A program made the translations under genes and the position numbers. The notes below the pieces were generated by a model. The model had not been told where the DNA came from and did no database searches. It worked only from the letters and a program-made list of their open reading frames with translations. A stretch of DNA of 64,000 bases from Aplectana chamaeleonis (Eukaryota; Nematoda; Chromadorea; Rhabditida; Cosmocercidae), in assembly GCA_029168955.1 (NCBI GenBank), contig JAPDOI010001437.1, positions 116,725 to 180,724 of the forward strand, written 5' to 3'. Shown one piece after another: positions 11,251-22,364 of this stretch; within the stretch, counting starts at the first letter, position 1, and the number at the start of each line of letters is the position of its first letter.

Positions 11251-13239
11251 CAATACATTTCTGAAGACTAATAACTCGATGTTTCTGGTGGTTCTTACCA
11301 TGACCGAATTGATACAGATGGTGTAGAATAGAAATTTCCGCGAGAACGTCAGCTATGTCGTATAATTTTGCAACGGCCATTTTTGACAATTTCGGTTGCC
11401 AGTTTCCTGCTAGTGGCTCTAATTTCATGAAGATTCGTACCCAGGGGTTTTCGAGGGTGCTGCATCGATTGGCGTTTGCAGTTTGTCTCCTTAATTGACG
11501 CGAAGTTTGGAACCGCGGAAATTGGGGTATGTCGTATAATTTTGCAACGCACTGTAGTACCTGGTTACTAAGAAAGATGTTCGAAATGCCACCTACTCCA
11601 TCTGGACACATTTTTCTGATTTGCGCGTAATCAATGCAGAATTTTTGTAGCCGCAGACAAACATAATTTATGCCTTCTTTCTACTATCTAATTAGTTTTT
11701 TTCTTATTTCTACATGTGCGCAACGTTCAATGAGTTTTATACTGAATAAAGAGCTCATAAAATTTCAAATAAAGGTATCTGAATGGAACTGAAAATGAGG
11801 GAACTGCGGGCGAATTATGCTGATCATCGAGGAGGAAAATCGTCATATTAGAGGGGTCGTACGCATAGAAAACCATGAGTGTTTTCATATTCTGTATAGC
11901 TTGGCCTCTTTAGTGAAAGAAAACGTCGGACGAGTCCCTAAAAAATCTTCATTTGTGAAGAAAAACCAGTTTGAATACACTGTAAAAATGACTTGAAGTT
12001 CGCTCCAAAATCGTCTTTGAAATTTTCCTACATGTGGAGTTTGGGTCATAGTTGTTTTAGTGTTGTTTGACAGTCCCATCAACATTCTATGTGAAAGTGG
12101 TAGATGATGGACCAGAAGCGCTAGATGATCGACCCCATAGCAACTTTCACCTGGCCGTAGCTTCTAAAAGCAGTGTTCACGATAAATCTCATATTCGATT
12201 TCGACTCAAAAATAGGGTTGTTCGGTCGTGAGCTATCCAATAGTGAATAAACAGCGGAGAAAAGCGCTCAGAATAAGCTAAAATAGCTGTTTGTAACGTT
12301 CTGGGCGTGGACAAGCTTACGGGCCCTGCTAGCTTTCGCAAGTGCGCGCTAATGGCGAAATGTGCGCGAATCGAACGGGCTGAACGTGGCGGAGTTCCTT
12401 GGCAATTTGCCATCGGAAACGTCCTCGGCGCCACAATCTCGTCAGGACAGGTCGGGCGGGCTAAGAGCAGGCGTACTTGGCTAACGAAATCTTTTTGCCA
12501 TAGTTTTTACCGATTTCTGGCCCGTTTTCGCTGCTTTTTTTCTGACCCTATCCCCTCTAGCATCTGCCAGCGTAGTATTTCACACTAGGAACTTAAAAGC
12601 GAGATTGATCGTGAACGCTGCTTTTAGAAGCTGAAATAGGCCTCGGCTGATATCTGAGCTAGGTATGGGGTGTCAGCTTGTGCGCTACATTGAGAACGTC
12701 GCGACGCATCCGCGCGCGCACGAGGAAAAGGGGCCATCCTTATCAAAGCTCTGTTCATACAGTCAGCGCAGATCGCACTGATATATTGCGTTCCCTGTTG
12801 TGCGGTAGCCCAAGCTTGGTGCCTGCATGTTATATCACGTGGCACCTAGTTTACACTAACCGTCGATAGGAACCGCCAAATATTAGCACGATCCGAGCAG
12901 GCTGTACACTCGTTGCCCCATACCTCGGTTAATTTAGGAGACTCGCTTTAGTTCCCAAGTGTTACTTCCCCGCCGTTGTTCCCCCGCACAATAGCCGTTA
13001 GACCCTGAAGCCAGCTTCCAAAATTATCGTCCCTTCCAATTCTATTCAAAGACTTCCCTAAGCCGCAAATAATTCCTAGTTAATCCTTTAAACTTTTTTG
13101 TGCTTCAGCTATTTTTTTCCCATTCCGATTTCACAGATATGCGCAAAATATGTAATGGAGCTGTTGCGGGAACGAAAAAGTAAATTAAGCTGTCACGTCT
13201 TCATGTATCGTCCGAATGGCTGAATGAAAGGGTGGATAA

Positions 13240-13445
13240 TTTTTTAAGTCGATTGAAAAAGTCGACTTTTTATTCGAAAAGTCAACCATTCGAAAAAGTG
13301 GGATTTTCGACTTATCCGAAAAAGTCGATCATTCGAAAAGTTGAAATTTCGGCTGAATCGGAAAGTCGATCATTCGAAAAAGTCTTATTTTCGACTTATT
13401 CGAAAAGTCGATCATTCGAAAAAATTTCAAATTTGCCCAAGTATA
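13240..13445. repeat. ~42-bp TCGATCATTCGAAAAAG array, left copy
   Basis: Four to five units of TCGATCATTCGAAAAAG plus a variable half occur with periods of 41-43 bp. The right edge GCCCAAGTATAGTG matches the TATACTTGGGC end. The array is inverted relative to 31431-31680. Confidence 0.8.
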
Positions 13446-13455
13446 GTGTCCACGA

Positions 13456-13968
13456 TAAGAATCGTTTTCGAGTTTCCACCAGAAAACGAAGATCTAGAGT
13501 CTGGCTGTTTCATCAGAGAAGAAGGAATCATGAAAAACGCTGCGAAACATCCGAAATCAGCTCTTTTTTTTGACAGCCACATATCAACGGTGGATGAGTT
13601 GCGCGGGCATAGGCCTGAAGTAGACAGCGTGCGCAAATGTGCTCCAATGCTTAAACTCACCAGCCCTCGCGCTCCAATGCTAATGAAGAAGCTTTTCGTT
13701 GTCTTTCACTGAAAGCGTACCAATTCTTGTAGCCTGAATTGGTCCCCGAGAAAACGTGAATAAAAGACTGAGGAGTCACTTTTCCGCCTGGTAAATCGCT
13801 GCATATTGAAAAAAAAACTAGAGCGAATCGTCATAGATGAAAAACGACTGCGCTTACGGCTTGACATACGCTGAAGGCATCTGGGTGACAAACTCTGTGG
13901 TCAAATGCGCTATAGAATGCTTCGTCGATCTATGTAATTCCCATAGGTACTTATTTATGAATGCTCTG
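13456..13968. other. No gene recognised
   Basis: Short overlapping open frames occur in three phases, none recognisable. I see no clear repeat or RNA structure. Confidence 0.3.
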
Positions 13969-14530
13969 TTTTAAAGGCAGTGGCCTCGATGAAAAACGTC
14001 ATCGAAATAACTACAAAAATCAGCTTAGATAGAAAATAGCTGAAAAACTATGAAGGTAGCGAGGTGAAAAACGGGTTAGAATTAGAGTTTCTAAGGCCCA
14101 AAGATGCCTGTTCGTGCACACGTGCACAGCGTCGCCAAAAAAGATCGCAGTCTCATGCCGGGCAGTCAAAAATCATCGACGTTCGGAGGAAGAAATAAAT
14201 GCAAATATACCTAATAAGAACAGTTGAGCAAAGAAAGAAAGCACTCCAGTCAATGTTTCTGACTAGATGTGTACATAAATCCGAAGATTCATTGATTGAA
14301 ATTTAATTTCAAGCCAGCTGATGTTCTTGATATAAGAGGTCATCGATGCCGAAGATGTGGAGTGGGCTCGTCCACCATCAAAAGACAAGAAAGTTCAGTC
14401 TTCAAATTTGGCCCTAAAAAGTGGTTTTTTTTGCGATTTTTTCTTATAAGTCCTACTACTCGAGACCCAGAAAAGGGTTTAGAGAGAGAAAGACGACAAG
14501 CATATTTGATCGCGACCACTGCCTTTAAAG
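13969..14530. mobile_element. 562-bp element with TTTTAAAGGCAGTGG inverted ends
   Basis: TTTTAAAGGCAGTGGCC at the left end and its near inverse CCACTGCCTTTAAAG at 14516-14530 form terminal repeats. The interior has no coherent ORF. Similar but distinct TTAAAGGCACAGTC ends occur at 54398-54879. Confidence 0.6.
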
Positions 14531-15430
14531 ACTAGAGAAAATAGATCGCAATATGCGTACAGATAATTAGAAAATGTTCTGTGGCACATATCCTCTGGTT
14601 CCGGGCCTGATTTAGTGTGTGCAATTGCGGACTTGCGTCGTGGGGGCGCGGCGCATCGCTTTCATACGAGCTTCCGCGCCCGCCCCTCATCAGCTGATCT
14701 TGCTGCATTTCCCTTGATTTTCCTTGTTTTTTTTTTCTTCTTTCTCTCTTCTTTCTCAACAGTTTTGGTTTTTTTATGATACGTTTGTTACATTACGACC
14801 GCTTGCTAATGTTTTGATTTCAGGAATAGCGGGAATCATTGGCAACGGTCAGGAATCGCCAATTGTGGTGAGCGCGAAGCGCTCACCAGATTTGGCTTTG
14901 ATTCGCCATCGCGCAACCCCCTGATCTCAGCATCAGGGTCTAGAGTAAACGTAGGAAGACCGTTCTTTTTGCATTTGATATACTTTAGAAAGGTGAATGA
15001 CTGTTCAAAAAATGGTCCGGAATGGTTACGTGAGATTCGAGAAAAAGTGTCAAAACCACGTCATTTTGGTCGAAAAATGTTCATCTCCTTTTTTTCAGTT
15101 GGCGTTCACGATCTTGTTGGAACACTTATCGTTGAGCTAGAGAGCTCATTTTTGGCCAGGAAGCTGGTTTTGTTTGCACCTAGCTCCTGTCAAATTTTGA
15201 AGTTGGTAGCTCAATTTTTGCGGAACCTCAAAATTGAGGGTAAAGAAAGACAAAAACACGTAAACATGTTATTAAAAACCAACCGACGTTTGCTTATTCG
15301 TAAAAATGAACTAGTGAAATAAACACCGTTACTGATAGGCTTTTGCTCAGGATTTGACGGGGCAACGCTTCAATCAATACGGCGGGATCTCGGAAGTACT
15401 TTTTGGAACGCCTCACGGTGTGACTCAGAA

Positions 15431-18400
15431 GTGCGCCACAGAACGCCGTAGATACTGTGCGGGACCCCAGCAGGAGTGCGAAAGACGTCGTAGAACATGT
15501 GTGTGACCAAAGTAGGAGTGCGCCGGGCGCCGTAGAAAGTGTGCGGGACCCAAATGGGTGTGCGCAGAACGCCCTAGAAAGTGTGTGGGACCCAAATGAG
15601 TGCGCCGGACGCCGTAGAAAGTGTGCGGGACCCAAGTGAGAGTGCGCCGGACGCCGTAGAAACTGTGCGGGACCCACGTGGGAATGCGCCGGACGCCGTA
15701 GAAAGTGTGCGGGACTCAAATGGGTGTGCGCAGAAAGCCGTAGTAAATGTGTGGGACCCAAATGGGTGTGCGCAGAACGCCGTAGAAAGTATGCGGGACC
15801 CAAATGAGTGCGCCGGACGCCGTAGAAAGTGTGCGGGACCCAAGTGAGAGTGCGCCGGACGCCGTAGAAACTGTGCGGGACCCACGTGGGAATGCGCCGG
15901 ACGCCGTAGAAAGTGTGCGGGACTCAAATGGGTGTGCGCAGAAAGCCGTAGTAAATGTGTGGGACCCAAATGGGTGTGCGCAGAACGCCGTAGAAAGTAT
16001 GCGGGACCCAAATGGGTGTGCGCAGAACGCCCTAGAAAGTGTGTAGGACCCAAATGAGAGTGCGCCGGACGCCGTAGAAACTGTGCGGGACCCACGTGGG
16101 AATGCGCCGGACGCCGTAGAAAGTGTGCGGGACTCAAATGGGTGTGCGCAGAAAGCCGTAGTAAATGTGTGGGACCCAAATGGGTGCGCCGGACGCCGTA
16201 GAAAGTGTGCGGGACCCAAGTGAGAATGCGCCGGACGCCGTAGAAACTGTGCGGGACCCACGTGGGAATGCGCCGGACGCCGTAGAAAGTGTGCGGGACT
16301 CAAATGGGTGTGCGCAGAAAGCCGTAGTAAATGTGTGGGACCCAAATGGGTGTGCGCAGAACGCCCTAGAAAGTGTGTGGGACCCAAATGAGTGCGCCGG
16401 ACGCCGTAGAAAGTGTGCGGGACCCAAGTGAGAGTGCGCCGGACGCCGTAGAAACTGTGCGGGACCCACGTGGGAATGCGCCGGACGCCGTAGAAAGTGT
16501 GCGGGACTCAAATGGGTGTGCGCAGAAAGCCGTAGTAAATGTGTGGGACCCAAATGGGTGTGCGCAGAACGCCGTAGAAAGTATGCGGGACCCAAATGGG
16601 TGTGCGCAGAACGCCCTAGAAAGTGTGTAGGACCCAAATGAGAGTGCGCCGAACGCCGTAGAAAGTGTGCGGGACTCAAATGGGTGTGCGCAGAACGCCG
16701 TAGTAAATGTGTGGGACCCAAATGGGTGTGCGCAGAACGCCGTAGAAAGTGTGCGGGACCCACGTGGGAGTGCGCCGGACGCCGTAGAGAGTGTGCGGGA
16801 CCCAAATGGGTGTGCGTAGAACGCCGTAGAAAGTGTGGGGGACCCAAATGGGTGTGCGCAGAACGCCCTAGAAAGTGTGTGGGACCCAAATGAGAGTGAG
16901 CCGGACGCCGTAGAAAGTGTGCGGGACCCAAATGGGTGTGCGCAGAACGCCGTAGTAAATGTGTGGGACCCAAATGGGTGTGCGCAGAACGCCGTAGAAA
17001 GTGTGCGGGACCCACGTGGGTGTGCGCAGAAAGCCGTAGTAAATGTGTGGGACCCAAATGGGTGTGCGCAGAACGCCGTAGAAAGTATGCGGGACCCAAA
17101 TGGGTGTGCGCAGAACGCCCTAGAAAGTGTGTAGGACCCAAATGAGAGTGCGCCGGACGCCGTAGAAACTGTGCGGGACCCACGTGGGAATGCGCCGGAC
17201 GCCGTAGAAAGTGTGCGGGACTCAAATGGGGCGCAGAAAGCCGTAGTAAATGTGTGGGACCCAAATGGGTGTGCGCAGAACGCCCTAGAAAGTGTGTGGG
17301 ACCCAAATGAGTGCGCCGGACGCCGTAGAAAGTGTGCGGGACCCAAGTGAGAGTGCGCCGGACGCCGTAGAAACTGTGCGGGACCCACGTGGGAATGCGC
17401 CGGACGCCGTAGAAAGTGTGCGGGACTCAAATGGGTGTGCGCAGAAAGCCGTAGTAAATGTGTGGGACCCAAATGGGTGTGCGCAGAACGCCGTAGAAAG
17501 TATGCGGGACCCAAATGGGTGTGCGCAGAACGCCCTAGAAAGTGTGTAGGACCCAAATGAGAGTGCGCCGAACGCCGTAGAAAGTGTGCGGGACTCAAAT
17601 GGGTGTGCGCAGAACGCCGTAGTAAATGTGTGGGACCCAAATGGGTGTGCGCAGAACGCCGTAGAAAGTGTGCGGGACCCACGTGGGAGTGCGCCGGACG
17701 CCGTAGAGAGTGTGCGGGACCCAAATGGGTGTGCGCAGAACGCCGTAGAAAGTGTGGGGGACCCAAATGGGTGTGCGCAGAACGCCCTAGAAAGTGTGTG
17801 GGACCCAAATGAGAGTGAGCCGGACGCCGTAGAAAGTGTGCGGGACCCAAATGGGTGGGCGCAGAACGCCGTAGAAAGTGTGCGGGACCCAAGTGGAGGT
17901 GCGCCGGACGCCGTAGAGGGTGTGCGGGACCCAAATGAGAGTGAGCCGGACGCCGTAGAAAGTGTGCGGGACCCAAACGAGAGTGCGCAGAACGCCGTAG
18001 AAAGTGTGCGGGACCCAAGTGGGAGTGCGCCGGACGCCGTAGAAAGTGTGTGGGACCCAAATGGGTGTGCGAAGAACGCCGTAGAAAATGTGCGGGACCT
18101 AAATGGGTGGGCGCAGAACGCCGTAGAAAGTGTGCGGGACCCAAGTGGGAGTGCGCCGGACGCCGTAGAGAGTGTGCGGGACCCAAATGGGTGTGCGCAG
18201 AACGCCCTAGAAAGTGTGTGGGACCCAAATGAAAGTGCGCCGGACGCCGTAGAAAGTGCCGTACCCAAATGGGTGTGCGCAGAACGCCGTAGAAAGTGTG
18301 CAGGACATCAGTGGGAGTGTGCAAGATGTAACAGAATGTGCGCAGGACATTAGTGGGAGTGTGCAGGATGTCATAGAAAGTGTGCAGGACATCAGTGAGA

Positions 18401-18575
18401 GTGTGCAGGACTATAGTGGGAGTGTGCAGCACCTTATAGAAAGTGTGTAGGACATCAGTGGAAGGGTGCAGGACATCAGTGGGCGTGTGCAGGACGTCAT
18501 AGAAAGTGCGCAGGCTATCAGTTGGAGTGCGCAGGACGTCATAGAAGGGGGGGGGGCAGGACATCAGTGGGTTTA
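15431..18575. repeat. 42-bp minisatellite of element C
   Basis: About 75 units of type GTGTGCGGGACCCAAATGGG plus TGTGCGCAGAACGCCGTAGAAA have a 42-bp period, each itself two related ~21-bp halves. Occasional 40-bp units shift the frame. A higher-order repeat of about 208 bp recurs, and a 919-bp block is duplicated (16373-16930 against 17292-17850). From about 18300 the variant GTGCAGGACATCAGTGGGA predominates, which links the array to those in elements A and B. Confidence 0.95.
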
Positions 18576-18643
18576 CTTTCATCTAACACCACCAGGCATA
18601 AATCATGTTAGAAAGGAAACCTTTAGGAAAAATAAATGAAATT

Positions 18644-19273
18644 CCTGAAAGTTTAGGTTCCTGGCAAAAGTAAAGATTTGGCATGGTCACAAAAATATAC
18701 TCAGTTAAAAAGGGAAGATAAAGAAAAATGAAAAAAAGGTTTTGAAATATTCCTGAGAACGATTTGGCGTAGAATAATTTGTTTTTCGGGAAATGAAGTG
18801 AAATAGTTGAAAGTATGATTTGGCAGTCGAGTTTGAACCAACTATTGATAAGAGTTGTGCAGAACGAGAGATCGCCTTGTCTGTGCTTATCCGTAGAACA
18901 TATCAAAGCGAAATCACGCGTGAAATGGGAAGCATCAAAACTTTTTCGGGAGCTGTAATGCGGCGGTCTTCACGTATTAGGTAAAGTAAAATCAACACGC
19001 GTGATTTCGCTTTGATATGTTCTACGGATAAGCACACACAAGGCGATCTCTCGTTTTGCACAACTCTTATCAATAGTTGGTTCAAACTCGATTGCCAAAT
19101 CATACTTTCAACTATTTCACTTCATATCCCGAAAAACAAATTATTCTACGCCAAATCGTTCTCAGGACTATTTCAAAACCTTTTTTCATTTTTCTTTATC
19201 TTCCCTTTTTAACTGAGTATATTTTTGTGACCATGCCAAATCTTTACTTTTGCCAGGAACCTAAACTTTCAGG
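18644..19273. repeat. 5' palindrome of element C
   Basis: Arms 18644-18921 and 18997-19273 are near-perfect reverse complements around a 75-bp loop. Both ends read CCTGAAAG outward to AATT. Sequence is diverged from the A, B and D palindromes but keeps CTGAAAGTT, GATTTGGCAT and AAATCACGCGT in the same order. Confidence 0.92.
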
Positions 19274-20012
19274 AATTTTTATTTTCATGTGGTTTCTAGA
19301 CTTAAACAATTTTTTTGTGTTGTTTGCTTATTTCTCTTTTTGCTGGCAAGCTTTTCATTGATCGGTTACCCTGTCAGAATTTTTTTATCGTTTAGGCAGA
19401 CTGGGTTCTCCAAACACCATCCTGGATGTGAGTTCTTTTTTCCATTCCAAATCATCTTTTCAGGTGGAATTACTCTCATGATGTATTTTTTTTGTTGTTA
19501 TGCATTCCCCAAAATCTTTTTGCTGAGCATGGGTCCCAAATGATTTACCTGAAAAATGATTTGAAATGAAAAAACACATCCAGATGGTCTTTGGGAATCC
19601 AGCCTGCCTAAACAATAAAAAAATTCTGACAAGGTAACCGTTCAATGAAAAGCTTGCCAGCAAAAAGAGAAATGAGCAAAAACACGAAAAAGTTGTTCAA
19701 GTCTAGAAACCACATGAAAATAAAAAATACCGAAAATTGGCGATTCCTTACCATTGCCGACGATTCCCGCTATTCCTGAAATCAAAACATTAGCAAGCGG
19801 TCGTAATTTAATAAATGTATCATTGAAAAACCAAAAACTGTTGAAAAAGAAGTGAGAAACAGGAAAAAACAAGGAAAATCAAGGAAAATGCAGCGTGATC
19901 AGCTGGTGAAGGGCGGGCGCGGAAGCTCGTACGAAAGCGATGCGCCGCGCCCCCACGACGAAAGTCCGCAAATGCACACACTAAATCAGGAGCGGAACCA
20001 GAGTATATGTCT

Positions 20013-20721
20013 CGAGCCTGACGCTTTCAAAACGTCAGGGAATATGAAATTGGTGCGGATTCAGCCACTCCGAACACTCACTGGGGCCGTTTGTGGTTCA
20101 CATCGATTCGCTCTACTGTTCTAGCAATGGAGGGTCCAAAGCGGGGTCAAGCAACCCGTTATACAGAGTGCGTTAGTTGTTGCGACCCCCTCCACTCGTG
20201 GCAAACTCAGAACTTTCGGAACATCATGCGAGCAGCACAAAATGCCCTCAACATGTTTCCGACATGTTATTTCGTCTCGCGCAGCCTACAAACATGCTTC
20301 CGCAGCGGGTTTTCCAGGAAAGCAATAGTTGGTGCAATTCGGGAGCGAGCGAACATGCTACCGCCAGGCATCGAACATATTACGGCATCGTCGAATTTTC
20401 GCCCGCTCGCTGCAATCGATTTCTCGCAAACGTTCTCTTTACTATTTCTCCCCCTCCCCCTCACAACTGCTGGTGAATTCATGCTTTCCTTGTCCTGATT
20501 CTCATGATATTTTTGTTATGTTGTGTTATTTGCTGAGCGGTTGCCACAGAACATCTCCCAATGCTGGGCGGAATGATGCACTGTAATTCTTGCATTCATT
20601 TTGTCACAGTTTCGTTGGCATCTAATATGTATTTTCTTGTATTTTTTTATCGATTCCCCTCGTTTGAGGCACAGTCCACCCTCTGGGGTAATTTTTTGTT
20701 ATAGTCTGACCGCTGAACATG
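20013..20721. other. No gene recognised
   Basis: Overlapping frames of 70-135 codons occur on both strands around 20091-20586, but none shows a family motif. The region lies between two palindromes. Confidence 0.3.
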
Positions 20722-20960
20722 TACAGTTGACCGCAATGTTAAAAGGACATGGTGCGGTTGCGTACTCGCACTAAATTACGGTAGAATCTGGCACTTTGCC
20801 AGATTTCGTCATCGATCGGCGCCAACCGTCGTCTCTGCTCACGAGAATATCAGCTGTGGCGCCGATCGATGACGAAATCTGGCAAAGTGCTAGATTCTAC
20901 CGTAGTTTTAGTGCGAGTCCGCAACCGCACCATGTCCTTTCAACATTGCGGTCAACAGTA
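20722..20960. mobile_element. Palindromic element with TACAGTTGACCGC ends
   Basis: Arms 20722-20824 and 20857-20960 are about 95% complementary, with a 32-bp loop. Ends in TA suggest insertion at TA. A decayed relative occupies 23366-23528, sharing GCAACCGCACCATGTCCTTT and the GCGGTCAACAGTA-like end. Confidence 0.85.
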
Positions 20961-21091
20961 TGGCAACCCTGGCAAGGGCAACTTCTCAATTCGCTAAAAA
21001 CAAGTGAAAAAACGAGGTAAAAGTTAATCTCGTCCCAGAAAAGAGCAAATGGGACACGCCCACCATTCGATAAGTTTTTGATATCAATATG

Positions 21092-21255
21092 TATAGTTAG
21101 GACCGTGGCTTGTTTCCTCAAGAAAAAACATTTACAGTTAAGCCGTGGGTGGCGCGGCTTTTTAAATCTCACCTGCGGCTGGTTGGTAATTACTATTCAA
21201 GCAGTTTAAATTTAGATGTTTTTTCTTGAGGAAACAAGCCACGAACCTAACCATA
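21092..21255. mobile_element. Small element with CTTGAGGAAACAAGCCAC ends, copy 1
   Basis: TATAGTTAGGACCGTGGCTT and its inverse (AAGCCACGAACCTAACCATA) bound a 164-bp element. The second copy is at 25214-25333, with the same TIR of about 45 bp but a different interior. Confidence 0.85.
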
Positions 21256-21404
21256 AGTTCCAGACGCGCGATACAGTTTATCTAGAATCTTTCAGGCTGA
21301 GGAATGAGTTCCCGCACTTTTTTAAGAAATGTTACTTCCAGAATTGTATTTGAAAAACTTGCAGACGAAACGTGTGTTTTTTCACTTGCCGTTGCCTTTT
21401 TTTT

Positions 21405-21877
21405 CTTATACAGTACCGCGCAAATTTTTTTGCGAAAAAAGCGTTTTGGGCCGTTTTTTGAGCTCACTAAGCGCCGCATCGTCTTAACTCACTGCAATAT
21501 CGATGAAATGAGTTTTTCAGGTTGTTTTCGTGTTCCTCTCAGTGAGGCGAATGCAATGGCACGTGTAGGTACATCTTTTCAACTTGATATTTTGCTGAAA
21601 ATGGTTATTTTCCGCTGTACCACATCGACCACAGGTCAAAACATGACGGATTTCGGCAATCATGACCGTCTGATCAGTTCCTAATGAAAGATTTTGTGGC
21701 GCAAATATGCGATTTTCGATAAAATTCGGGAGTTGAATCTATCATTTTGTAAAATGACTTTGAATTGAACTCGAACCGTTTTGAAGCAAGTTGTGACGAT
21801 GCGGCGCTTTGTGAGCACGAAAAACGCCGCAAAACGCTTTCTTTGCAAAAAAAACATGCGCGGTACTGTACGTCCAG
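21405..21877. repeat. Diverged inverted repeat pair
   Basis: 21405-21500 and 21785-21877 are about 80% reverse-complementary, sharing CAGTACCGCGC, GCGCCGCATCGTC and GCAAAAAAA blocks. This suggests an old foldback element with a 280-bp spacer. Confidence 0.7.
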
Positions 21878-22355
21878 GCGCTTTTCTTACAAACTTGTCA
21901 CCAAGAACTTTTTTGACAAGATTACCCGTACATGTCTCCAATGGAGCATTGTTTCGTTCACAACCATTTTGCTAAATCTTTTGAAAGGCTCAAATCGAGA
22001 ACTATCCAGACGAAAAGATTTTTCTAGAACATCAACAAAATTTTTTTGGAACGTTCATGATTTCGCTTGTCAACGTCACCTTATCCGACATTTTCTACCC
22101 TTCGAATGCAGGGTCATAACAAAAAGCTGGAAGAACAACCACCATGGCCGAAACGCAGTTAGATACTTGAAGTTGAATTTTCTGTCGGCTAGCAATCAAC
22201 CGCCACGAAACGTTCATCTTAACACTATGTTTACCTTACATGACGTTTATCCAGTAATGAGAGTGCATTTCCGTGCACGTAAACATAACAAAAAATTTCA
22301 TGAGTATCAGGATTTGAAGACCGGCCCATGGAAGGCCTTGTGCGGATACTGTTAG
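21765..22355 (+). CDS. Unassigned 196-codon ORF
   Basis: This open frame begins MNSNRFEASCDDAALCEHEK and ends GPWKALCGYC. I recognise no domain, signal peptide or membrane segment. It is basic and rich in Arg, Lys and His. Its first third lies in the right arm of a diverged inverted repeat, so at least that part is repeat-derived. No splice sites or partner exons stand out. It may be a chance frame or the residue of a transposon protein; I assign no function. Confidence 0.15.
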   Translation: MNSNRFEASCDDAALCEHEKRRKTLSLQKKHARYCTSRRFSYKLVTKNFFDKITRTCLQWSIVSFTTILLNLLKGSNRELSRRKDFSRTSTKFFWNVHDFACQRHLIRHFLPFECRVITKSWKNNHHGRNAVRYLKLNFLSASNQPPRNVHLNTMFTLHDVYPVMRVHFRARKHNKKFHEYQDLKTGPWKALCGYC

Positions 22356-22364
22356 GAAAGGAGA

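Larger units (their letters stand above)
9947..11554. mobile_element. Tc1-like element, palindromic head-to-head derivative
   Basis: The ends read CAGTGCGTTGCAAAATTATA and its inverse, flanked by TA (9945-9946 and 11555-11556), as in Tc1 elements. The element is a giant palindrome: the left arm runs to about 10710, the right from about 10800. Each arm holds the same decayed 3' half of a transposase gene in opposite orientation. The homologous site at about 37826-37845 lacks the insertion, which confirms the boundaries. No full-length transposase remains, so it is non-autonomous. Confidence 0.9.
8880..13455. repeat. Large inverted duplication, left copy
   Basis: This segment is the reverse complement of 36308-39000 joined to 31431-31851. 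Landmarks include the paired ends at 8890/38990, matching minus/plus frames at 11885-12085 and 37303-37503, and 13060-13455 against 31431-31851. The left copy carries the extra Tc1-like insertion at 9947-11554. The right copy carries the extra AATT element A. AATT at 13071-13074 marks the uninterrupted target of A. Confidence 0.88.
14865..19273 (-). mobile_element. AATT-flanked palindrome/minisatellite element, copy C
   Basis: Minus orientation, 4409 bp, flanked by AATT at 14861-14864 and 19274-19277. From its 5' end (right side) it holds a palindrome (18644-19273), an internal AATT, a body start resembling A and B (AAAGGTTTCC block), a 42-bp minisatellite and the terminal hairpin GGTGAGCGC-GAA-GCGCTCACC at 14867-14887. 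The sister arm near 19735 shows the empty AATT site. No transposase or replicase frame is present. Confidence 0.87.
14589..20012. repeat. Host palindrome split by element C
   Basis: With 14865-19273 removed, 14589-14864 plus 19274-19460 becomes one continuous arm. It is reverse-complementary to about 19530-20012. Landmarks are the GCTTGCTAATGTTTTGATTTCAG block against CTGAAATCAAAACATTAGC, and CATGTGGTTTCTAGACTT against its inverse near 19705. Confidence 0.85.

Noticed and set aside
15431..18575. CRISPR-like regular repeats
   Set aside because: Repeats are contiguous, with no unique spacers; there are no cas genes, and the window is eukaryotic.
15294..18582. Very long minus-strand open frames (up to 738 codons) with HLGPAHFLRRPAHS repeats
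   Set aside because: They arise because a 42-bp tandem repeat is a multiple of three and lacks stops. The same array is open in several phases and on both strands, and 40-bp units shift the frame.
20091..20586. Overlapping frames of 85-135 codons
   Set aside because: Three phases are open over the same DNA, with no motif in any of them; typical of chance frames in moderately GC-rich sequence.
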